From: Rugalucina vietnamica
Lineage: Eukaryota; Mollusca; Bivalvia; Lucinida; Lucinidae
Direction: 5' to 3'
DNA: 64,000 bases
Assembly (NCBI GenBank): GCA_964017185.1
Contig: OZ024871.1
Span: forward strand, 30,232,488-30,296,487
The notes beneath the pieces are model-generated. The model did not search any database. It saw nothing but the letters and a program-made list of their open reading frames with translations, and was not told where the DNA came from. The position numbers were made by a program, and so were the translations under genes. Positions 1 to 10,531 of the stretch are shown here, piece after piece. The first letter of the stretch is position 1. Each line of letters opens with the position of its first letter.

Positions 1-907
1 ATGACCATGACATTCAAACATCTTCTCTGAAACCGCTTTGCCAATCAGATCCAAACTTTATGTGGAGGATCGTTAGGAAGGTGGGAATGAAAGTTTGTGT
101 AAATGGTCAAGGTCACATGACCAAAATGGCTGCCATGGCTATAAATAGCAAAAAAAACTTTAAAAATCTTCTCCAGAACCAGAACGCCTGTGAGTTTGAA
201 ACTTGGCATGAAACATCAGGCAATGAAGCTCTATAAAGTTTGTATAAATCATGACCCTGGGATGGCCTTTACCTATTTTACGACGAGGTCAGCTTATGTC
301 ACCTATGCATTTGAATGGGGAAAATAAGTGAAATCAAGAGCTCATAAGCTACTTGGTGAAATGTAATTAAATGGGAGGGATATACTTGCTGTGAATATGC
401 AAATGGACAAGAAGATTTATGTTCATGAAAACATTTTGTCCCCAGGGGGTTGTCTGCCCCTGCCCCGGGGCTATAAACATGTATCTTCACTGAAATCGCT
501 TGGCCCGTCAAATCAAAACTTTATGTGGAGGAAGAGGGAATGAAAGTTTGTATAAATGGTCAAGGTTACATGCCCACCATGGCTATAACTTTAAAAATCT
601 TCTTTTTCAGAACCAGAAGGTCTATGATTTTGAAACTTGGTATGATGCATTAGTGAGTGGAGCTTTACAAGTTTATATAAATCATGACCTTAACCTATTT
701 TACGGCAAGGTCAACTTAGCTTGCCTATGTATTTGAATGGGGAAAAGAGGGAAAATGTTATTGAAGGGCGGGAAACTTGCTGGGAATGAGCTAATAGACA
801 GAAGATTTATGCTTATGAAAAAATAAACCCAGGGGTGTTGTCTGCCAAGTTTATTAGTATATATCCCAGATCTTAGGTGAGCGTTTACAGGACCATTTGT
901 CCTCTGG
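1..907 (-). mobile_element. Helitron-like (pearl-type) element, cut by window edge
   Basis: The 5' end on the minus strand is at 907, where the plus strand reads cctctgg after a shortened copy of the AGGACCAnTGGTCCT palindrome and the CTnAGGTGAGCG block. The body holds the same modules as the copies at 50269-51314 and 54011-60712: the TTGACC...AGGTCA pair, the 'ggctgccatgg' segment, and the 'agaagattt' and 'cccatt' blocks. The 3' end lies outside the window. No protein is encoded, so this is a non-autonomous copy. The assignment to Helitron-like elements rests on the ends of the better copies. Confidence 0.7.
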
Positions 908-1078
908 TATTTAAAAGACACCTTTTCTGTTTCTACGGTCAAGGTGGCATGATCACCTCCAATAAACAGTCCAGGTAGAATATCCCGCATGGGTTATAAA
1001 GCTGTGCCTTGTTTGTCCCATATAAAGGACTAAAATCAGAATGCACTGATGTTGATTTTAATGACTTCTTCATTGACT

Positions 1079-1317
1079 GAGCCGGTGCATGAGAAAACCA
1101 ACAATTTGGGTTCCGACCAGGCCCGACACAAACCAGGCTGTACAGTCACAGAAGATGGTTAGAGGCTGGAAATTTGGGATTTAGAAAGTAGAGGAATTGT
1201 ACTATCCGTGTAGGAAAAACACACGCGCTGATCAGCTTCGCAGTTACTACGAAGCTGATCTGCGCCTTTGTTTTCGCCTATGCAGATTGTAACGTTGGTT
1301 GTCCCAAGCGGCGGCTC
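1079..1317. mobile_element. GAGCC hairpin MITE
   Basis: Starts GAGCC and ends GGCTC with imperfect terminal inverted repeats (GAGCC..GCATGAGAAAACC / ..CCCAAGCGGCGGCTC) and a central palindrome, GATCAGCTTCGC / ACGAAGCTGATC. The flanks (gact / atat) do not match, so the target duplication is lost or the ends were altered. One of about 16 copies in the window. Confidence 0.8.
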
Positions 1318-1386
1318 ATATTTCTTGCTGTTACCTACGTCTCAAGCAATCCAAATTGTGTTTTGAATGCAAATTTACTGTTTCAG

Positions 1387-1527
1387 CTTTGAGGAGGTTC
1401 ATCCTAACAGAGCTACACATCCAGGGGAGATCATTGACAATGACGTCAAACCACCGACGCAGCCTTTGGAGAATTTGTCAGATACTTTGCCGGTGTCTTC
1501 TTGCGAGCCTGTTGGTCACAATGGCGT
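1387..1527 (+). CDS. Zinc-finger gene exon a (first exon in window)
   Basis: Acceptor TTTACTGTTTCAG precedes 1387 and donor GTAAGT follows 1527. The frame reads FEEVHPNRATHPGEII, then NDVKPPTQPLENLSDTLPVS and CEPVGHNG, a Pro/Ser-rich stretch without a known domain. It enters on the last base of a codon and leaves two bases (GT), completed by the A that opens the next exon. Least certain of the exons because it has no homology anchor; open frame, splice sites and phase all fit. Confidence 0.7.
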
Positions 1528-4500
1528 GTAAGTTTATTTACATTGCAAAGATTATGATACTCAATTTCTGTAAGTAGGAAAGGATAATTCCACAAGGTGG
1601 GTTATACATCATATTGAATATTCTGTTTCCGTGTAATACATTACTCCATTTACATATTTAATTGTTGTGATTTTCAGACGAAATATATCATGTATATACT
1701 AATGGACAATTATTGCATTGGTTGCCACTAGACGATACAAGATTATCTTTTGCAATGGCATTAAAACAATATTGATTAAAATGAAATAATATAATGTTAA
1801 AAAATTGCAGTTGTAGCGTTTCTTTATCCCATCAGTTTACCATTGTGACATTGACAGAACACCGAAAAAAGCCAGGAGCGGATCATCTCGTAAAAGAGGA
1901 CCATACGGCGGCCCAAGGAAACAATTTCATTGCGTCCAAATGTCTGAAAACACTTGGAAGAAATGGAATGAGTTCAAGACAGAAAATAATGTAATTACTC
2001 ATGATGAGGTGGCTGCTACACTACTAGACACATGGTGAGTTTTCTTCATTTCTTCCACAGTACGTTTACTATACAAAATTTGTTCTAATAATTGAACGAT
2101 GCGGTTAACTTTACAAAATAACTAGTTAAAGAGAGAAAGGTCAACGCACAGTCAAGTGTGTTTAACCCAGTTCTAAATATTGGATGCCTTGTAAAGACTT
2201 TCTTTAAAAAAACAATACAAAGAGAAAACATTTCACGGACAATTATGTGTCACATCCGGTTCATAGCATGTTACATATTGAAAACAAGTTTATTTGTAAT
2301 TATGAAATTGTCTTACAGAGTTTAAGTATCCATTCTTAAAATATTTTCAAGTTTTTATAAAGTTTTTAGCATATTAGAACGATTTTATGATAATCTAGAA
2401 AGGACCGACAGTGCGCTTATTGGATCATGTGTGCTAATTAGAAGGTATACAGGCGGCATTTTTAAACTATTTGCTACATATTTTATTTTTTTTTTGTGTG
2501 TGTGTGTGTGTTTTTTTTTCTCACTTTTAGGAAGCAAATTAGACGGAGCCCAGTGTCAAATACATCTGTTATTCAGGAAGCAGACAATGTATTCTCACAA
2601 ACATCTGAAAGGTAATTCTTAATTGAAATTTATAAGGCAGTGTTATATCGTATAAGTCGACGAGCAGCTTTGCGGCTAAGCGTGAGTTGTCGCATACATG
2701 TTATAGTCTGATGGTCTTTTTATTTTTGATATATAGTTCGATTTATAAATGCATATATCACCATGTTGGTCAGTATGTCAGTCTACTTCTTTACTTGAGG
2801 TGACCTGTCATGATCACACTGAGTTTAAGTGATTATGGTGTCATTAGGCTCTACCTGGTTTGGGCCATATAAATGGCAAAATGCAATATGTACCAATACT
2901 TAGTTTAATAAACCCTTCGTTGGCCTCTACCTTATCTCCTAGGGGTCATATGTGTTATCTACTTAGTGTCATTATGCAATCAAAAAAGTATCTTTGATGT
3001 TCGGGATGGCAGCTCATTTGACAAATACAGTACATAAGCGAAGGACGAGGCACAGTAACTATTGAGGCACTATCAGGGGGTGATCCTAGCTCCCTGTTCC
3101 TTGTAAGAAAAATTATAAAATGTTTTTCTCAGCTCCTTACACCTGCTCCCTAAAAAGCTAAACCCTTTTTTGCTCTCTCCCTAGCTCCCTTTAGATATTT
3201 ACCAGTTCTCACCAACTCCCTGAAAATAAATGGCCATTTTCTCCAGCACCCCAAATCTCCTGGTAGATCCCTACTGTATTGGATAGAAATGTCAGTTTTC
3301 GGCAACATAATGCATTGCCTTAAATGGTACACATCAGAAACATAATGTCAAAAAGACGTCTTGAATGTATGCCGACAGTTACTCACCGGGAGCATATGCT
3401 GATTGCATAGTTTACTTCTTCCATAAAATTTTTAAATCAATTCCCCATCATTGCCATTCCCCGTCTTCCACTGATTCTTAAAGAGCATTTGCCAGTCTTT
3501 GCTAAATTAGATCTGTATTATGTACTGGTGATCTGTCTATTATGTCGAGGAAATGCGGTTAGGATGACTAGCTGTCCCGACATTACCTTGACTAGCTGTC
3601 CCGACATTATGTTAGCTGTTTACCACGGGCGTAAATCAAATAAGCACACAAAGCAAACATTCTTCATATCATTTCAGAAAAGAGGAGAACCCTTGTGTGG
3701 ATGATACATTGGATATTCATGGACAATCCACCTGTAAATTCGTCATAACAGACCAACCCTGTGATGAACAGCTCCGAGTAAGACTTGACACAATCGTTTC
3801 AGTCTTTGGAAGCTCGGTAAATACAGTTAAAGCTGATATTTGTAGTAAAACATTTGTCATTGACAAAAGTGTTCAGCCAAAATATCTTCAACAACTGGAC
3901 CTACGTCAGGTTTTCTCCAATCAAACGAAGAAAGAAGAAACAGGGATTGCTCCTAAAGTAACATTGCTTTTACAACTGGATAAATTTAGTCTTAAAACGC
4001 ATGATATGAATGAAACAAAATGTCCAACTTTTGATCAGCCTGACATTAGTCTTAGTCCGAGTGATGATATTATACTGGTCACAAATGACAGTTTATTAGA
4101 CAAAAATAACACAACTTCATCGTCTTTGTTCAAAGCACCGCGCCTGCTTCAAGAAAAAGATCTTCCTTTGCGCGAAGCAAAGAAACACGAAAGTAATTAT
4201 GACGAAGATGAAAATACAAATGATGAAAAAGAAAGTAATGTTGAAGCTATTAAAACAACTATTTCTAAATTCAATAATAAACATGATATATCTACAACAT
4301 TGAATGAAAATGACGTAACAGAGAACAAACACGACCGTAACACTGCTATGCAGCATGAAACGGAAAATTATAGCAAAACAAGTTGCATTCCAAATGAAAA
4401 TATGAGTAAAAAAAACAGCAGTTATACGCTTGAAAATAATTGCGAATTTGAAATGACCGAGGTACCACAAGAAAATGACAGTGAAGCTGTACAAAGTGGA

Positions 4501-7500
4501 CGAAGATACCCAAAACGAGCCAGGAGGATTAAATTGTGCGGGTTGGAAAATTACTACACAAATGATGAAATAAGTGATGAAGTTGTAAGTTCAGATGATG
4601 AAGAAGACAAAATCAGAAATGAAAAACGGAAAAACTTCAAGCGCAAAAGGAAAAAAGCTGAGTCTGATTCCGATACTGAATATGTTCCATCTGACATTGA
4701 CGATATTTTACTAAGTTCTGACGAAGAGGATGAGTTGGAGTCACTTGAGAATAGTGAAACAGATAATGAATCTTATTCAGATAAACATGAAAAGTCTAGC
4801 AATTCAGATAAACAAGAGAAACCTAGGAAAGTAGATGCACAAATTGAGAAATATAAAAATATTCTCATTGAGAAAGGGTTAGAGAGCCAAATTCCAGAAG
4901 CAATAGTCAACCAACGACTCTTACTTGAAAAACTGAGACTAGAAGTTAAGCAGGCTGACAGAATTGAAAAATATAAAACAATTCTCATCGGGAAAGGACT
5001 AGAAAACAAAATACCTGCGGAAACAGTGAACCTTCGACTATTACTTGTAAAATTGAAACTAGAAGTTAAACGCGCTGAAAGAATTATAGTGGACTTAAAT
5101 GAGCACACGAATAAATTCGAGATGAAAACATTCACCTCTTTTGAACAGAAAAATAGAAGAGTTCAAACATCTGAAAAGTCTTCTCAATTATATTCCTGTA
5201 AAATTTGTAACAAATTTCAATCAAAAACTGCTGAAATAATTCGTTGTCATATAGAAAAGCATATTAATGGTGAATTGAAGTGTAGATGGTGTGGAATGGA
5301 GTTTTCTCGCGTGACATACAAAAGAGTGCACCAACAAGATATTCATCATGAGACTCGCAAACCTAAGAAAACAAAAACTCCGAAAGTATGTGAATTTTGT
5401 GGTCATAAGGCTTATAATTGTACAGACTTGAAAACACATTTGTTTATCAAACATGGTATCCCTTCATTTGGATGCAGATTATGTGATGAAATGCTTTCAA
5501 CAAGTGACCAACTGAGTACACATCTAAAACAGACTCACCCGGCAGACGTTTTAGGCTGTGAAAAATGCGGACTGACATTTCAAGATCCTTGGGGTTTTTA
5601 CAATCATTCAAAGAGGTTAGTTGGATACATGTGGTTGCTGTACAGACATTGGATGCGTGGTTGCTCAGTGGTCGATCGTCGGGACTTTTTTTTGAGAGAA
5701 CGTGGGGTCCATCGCCTACTTATGACCTGGTACAAGTTACATAATGCAAAAATAATAATAATGATGGCACAATATAACATTGTTGACTTGAACATGAAGC
5801 ATTAACTCAAATACATGTATACTTGAAGCCAGTAAAAACGCAACTTTCAGCATATAACCTATCCAACGATTCTTTGATATTTTCACAATGTTATTATATA
5901 AAATCATGAAATTATCGTCCCGATATGAAGGCCATATTCGTCTTGTGCTAAATTAGCAAGTGAAGTAAAGCGATCTGCGTTTGTCGATTAAGGGATGGAC
6001 AAAACAAAAGCAAATGCACCTGATCAATCCAGCTATACGTTAACCTTTATGACTAGCTCTTTTGTGTTCAAACTTTCGGTCAATGCCAATATTGCTCTAA
6101 AGTCTATGTGAACCATTCCGTAGATTGTTTTTTTTTCTTCAAGTTTTGATCTTATAAAAGGCCATCAAAGTCAGTACATGAAAACCAGAAGTGAATTCAA
6201 GAATGCCATTTTTTTAAAATTAAAACTGTCATAAAATGGACCCATATGCTAGAACGTAACATCTCCTGTGTCCAAACTATGGAATGATTCTGTTTTATTG
6301 AAGATTCGGTAGATTCTCAAAATCTGTGGTATTTTTTCGAAAATTTGAACATTTGGAAATTAATCTTGGTCGTTCCATCAGGTGGAATTGTCGGTATTAC
6401 ACCGTTTTTTTTTTTTTTTTGTTGCTGGTATTCTGCCGCATACTTCCGCATTGAAATTGGGTTGCTATGCAAGGTTGAATGGGTTTAGAATCAAATTTTA
6501 ATGATTTTGTCATTTTTCACCCAAAAATCCACCAGAATTGCTAAATTGAGTTCAGTTTTCGCTGAACGATTCTCGGGCGAGAGGCAAGCTGACTTCGCTA
6601 TAAACAAAGCGCACAAGGTGTCAAATAACCTGTATATCAGTTGCGTTTTTAATGGTTTTAAGTATACATGTATTATAATATTCAGGTCACCGTCTCGGTC
6701 ACCCAAAGTATGTCAGTCAAACAGTTTCGTTGTTCTATCCTGAAGCGTTCTGTTTAGATTCTACTGTTGTTTTTTTTTAATTATAAACCACTTGGAGAAG
6801 GTGGTTGCCATGCGCATACATTATGAAAACACGTCCATTTTTTAAAGTTGTAAAAATTGAAAATTTTCATTAGAAAACTTTTGATATTTTTCTTAATTTT
6901 GCTCGAAACATAGATTGTGGACACACGTTAGAACAGCCTCGGTGAGGCGGTTCTAACGAGTACCAACAATCTCTGATTTGGAGCAAAAATCAGAAAAAAG
7001 ATATACCCCTGCATTACCAAGTTTTGCTATAAAATGTGAGGTATGAGGGGGTATCCTTTTCACGGACACGTTTTCTTGATGTATGGAGAAACAAATCGGG
7101 TCTCCAGAAGTAGTATAATTATTTTCCACCAAACCTTGCATGTAGCCTTTTTGTAACTTTGGCTTTTCTAGGCCTTGAGAAAAAATATAGCAACTCTTAA
7201 TAAGGTACAAGAAGGCAAAGATCAGGAAAAGGCGCAATCAGAAAAAGATTCCTGCTCCAAAAACCGAGGCGGGAAAAAACTGAATTAACAATCAGGTACT
7301 CATACCATGAAAACACTTCGTTAGCCAAATGGGCAGCTTTTTGCCAATAGGTGGCCACTCAGTTACCTAAACTTAACTAAAAATATGAAAAACATACATA
7401 AGGCGCCAACAGCACAAAAATTTTAAACACCATGACATAAAATGAAAGAACAACCACAGAAGTATCGCCTTGGAACGATCAGTTATATAAAATTACTGGC

Positions 7501-10475
7501 GGGCTTAAACCGGTTTACAGGATCGTAATCACATCCTCAGCTTCTGCAGTGGTTCATAACATTTAGTTTAATAGTTCTTCGGTCCTAGTGGAGAATCTCT
7601 AACTAGTCAATGAATCATCAAGAACAAACAGATAAACCATGATAAACATCTTGATGAATCAAAAACGAGGACTCGACAGATTCAGTAAGCTGCCCGACGA
7701 TGGAGATCCCTGGGACTAACTCCGGAGCAAAAAAAAAAAAAAACAGAAAACAGTTGGACCCCGGTAGGCCATGCAACAGACAAGAAGCTCCGGCCCCAAC
7801 CAACTAAAATCAATAGCTTTAAGTCGGGGCCACCATAGAGTCTCACGCCCGACCCACCGGCGTGCAGTAAAAGAAGGCAGCATAGTTATCAACCATGATT
7901 GGGTTAAAAACTAAGCATACAGACTGTCGCATAAAATTCAAGTTATAACCTATACGTCTGTAACGGGTAATGATTTTTTTCTGAACTGAAAAGAAAAATC
8001 ATTCCTACCTATAAGTTTCTTAAATTTGTAAACCAACTCACCATAAAATTCTGGTTTCGAAATACCCTCACCTGTATACGTTTTTAACCCAATATTACAT
8101 TTGGAAATCAATTTATAGTATCTACGATAAAATTTAGAAAATGTTTTTCGAAGTTTATGATACCGATAAACCTGTCAGAGAAGTTAAACATTTATTTCGA
8201 GCGTTGAAGTCCGTTACATGATTGCAGACTCTAGCAAACCTAACAATTTGAGAAATGTATACACCATAAGAAGCACGACGAGGAACGTCACCATCCAAAA
8301 CCGGAAAATTTACTATATCAAAATCAAAGTCATCGCGCTTATCATAAATTTTAGAAAAACAAATCCATTTTCAACAGAAAGATGTAAATCTAAAAAGGGG
8401 GCTTCGGTATCTGAGATGTTGGCTTTGTTCAACTGTAGTTCAGCTGGATAAATTTGATTGACCATACCTTCAAAATAAGGTTGTCAATGTTCAAAAGGTC
8501 ATCGAGGTACCTAAAAGTCGAATTAAAAGCCTCGATAACATCAGCTTGATTATCATGGTTAAGAGAATCCATGAAATTTCTTTCGTAGCAGTATAAAAAT
8601 AAATCAGCTACGAGAGGTGCTCAATTTGTACCCATCGGAATTCCAACAATTTGTCTGTATAACTTGGTCCCAAATCTAATATAAATATTATCCAGGAGAT
8701 AGGATAAAGCGTCGCACACATTCTGACATGACCAAAGTGCATACCGACTTTGGTCAGAGGAAGGCCTTTCTGTCATTACAGGCCAAATAAAGTGAACGAT
8801 AGTTTTTAATGCCCTTTTGAAGGTCCACTCTATCACATCAGGAAAACATGTCCGTGAAATGTATACCCCCTTATACCCCACTTTTATATAGCAAAACTGG
8901 GGTATGCAGGGGTATACCTATTTTTCTTATTTTTGCTCCAAAACATACATTGTGGGTACTCGTTAGAACCGCCTCGGCGAGGCGGTTCTAACGTGTATCC
9001 ACAATCTATGTTTTGAGCAAAAATAAGAAAAATATCAAAATTTTTCAGCTGAAAATTTTCAATTTTTGAATCACAAAAAATATCTGTTTATTGCACGGGC
9101 AAGTTTTCGTAATGAAATCCAAGGGTTTTTCTTTAATTAGATTATGTGGTAATGTTGTATATAGAGAAAATCATATGTGGACAAGCTCGTCGCACGAAAC
9201 CCTCTACACTTCAATTTACAGAGCACCTCGCCAGAATTTTTATTGACCAAAACCATTTTTTATTTGAAGTTTCATACACTGTCTCACAGTACTTTTTTTC
9301 GAATTTTATGGTCTTGACCTTCTTCGGGGATGCAAATATTACAAATTATATACATCGCCAATTAAGTTTTACCCCGGCGTTTTTTAAACCATAATGATTT
9401 GAAAACACAACTAAATATGCGTTTTATTTCTTTTAAAGCTGTACCTTTGAGAGAATGACGGCCGATCAGAAAACCTGCCACCATTGTGGGAAAACAATGG
9501 CGTCTGTTGTCTCTTTAAGGAGTCACATCGAACGTGTGCATGATAAAGAGAAGTACGTTCAATGTGAATTGTGTCCATATTCGTGTATGGATAGAAGAAG
9601 CTTGAACAGACACATGGACGCTCATTTAGGTGAGAAGTTTTTCATTTGCCAAAATATAGGCACAGATAAGATATAAAAGTTTGATCCTTTGGAAGCAGTG
9701 AAAACATTCAAAGGGAGGTAGTATCGGTCATATTGCATAATTCGGGTACTGAACCCTCATCACCGGCGACGATAGCCAGAACCATCTAAATATACTGCAA
9801 TTTCAAAACTTTACACAAGGGATGTCTAAATCAAAGACACGTGCTTAAACGGGATCAAAGAATTAAACACTGTTTAGAAGATGGTTCTAAACGTACAATT
9901 TTAATATTCTCACTGATCTTGTACCTTCTCAAAGGACCGAAAGAAGTAATATAATCTGCACTTTGGTTCATTTACGGGGAGACTTTTTAGGTCTTGTCAC
10001 ACGGCACAACAACAGCTGCAGTAATAGCAAATAAAATATAAAAGTTTGATCCTTTGAAAGTAGTGAAAACATTCAAATGGGGGTAGTAGGGCCATATTGC
10101 GCATTTTCGGGTATTGAACCCTCATCAGTGACCTTTTATGGAACCGGCGACGGTACATGTAAATATACTGCAATTTTAAAACTTTACTCAAGGGATCTCT
10201 AAATCAAAGACACGTGCCTAAACGGGGATAAAGGAATTAAAACGCTGTTTAGAAGATGACTAAACGTTCAATTTTAATACTCTGGATATTTTTACTGACC
10301 TCAAAGGACCAAAATAAATAGTATAATCTCAAAATAAATAGTATAATCTGCACTATGGATGGTGTACGGGGAGATTTTTAGGGCCGCCACACAGATAAGT
10401 AGTTTAGGATTACAGAAAAGGAAAGTTTGTCAAAAAAATACAGAGATATATGCCTCGTTAAATTGTCGAAATTTC

Positions 10476-10531
<56 letters not shown>

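Noticed and set aside
4117-5454. Minus-strand frames opposite the zinc-finger exon
   Set aside because: Shadows of the strongly biased coding sequence on the plus strand.
5616-5805. Continuation of the zinc-finger frame to a stop at 5805
   Set aside because: Loses finger ligands and turns non-conserved; the GTTAGT donor and phase-matched exon e complete a C2HC finger instead. Intron retention remains possible.
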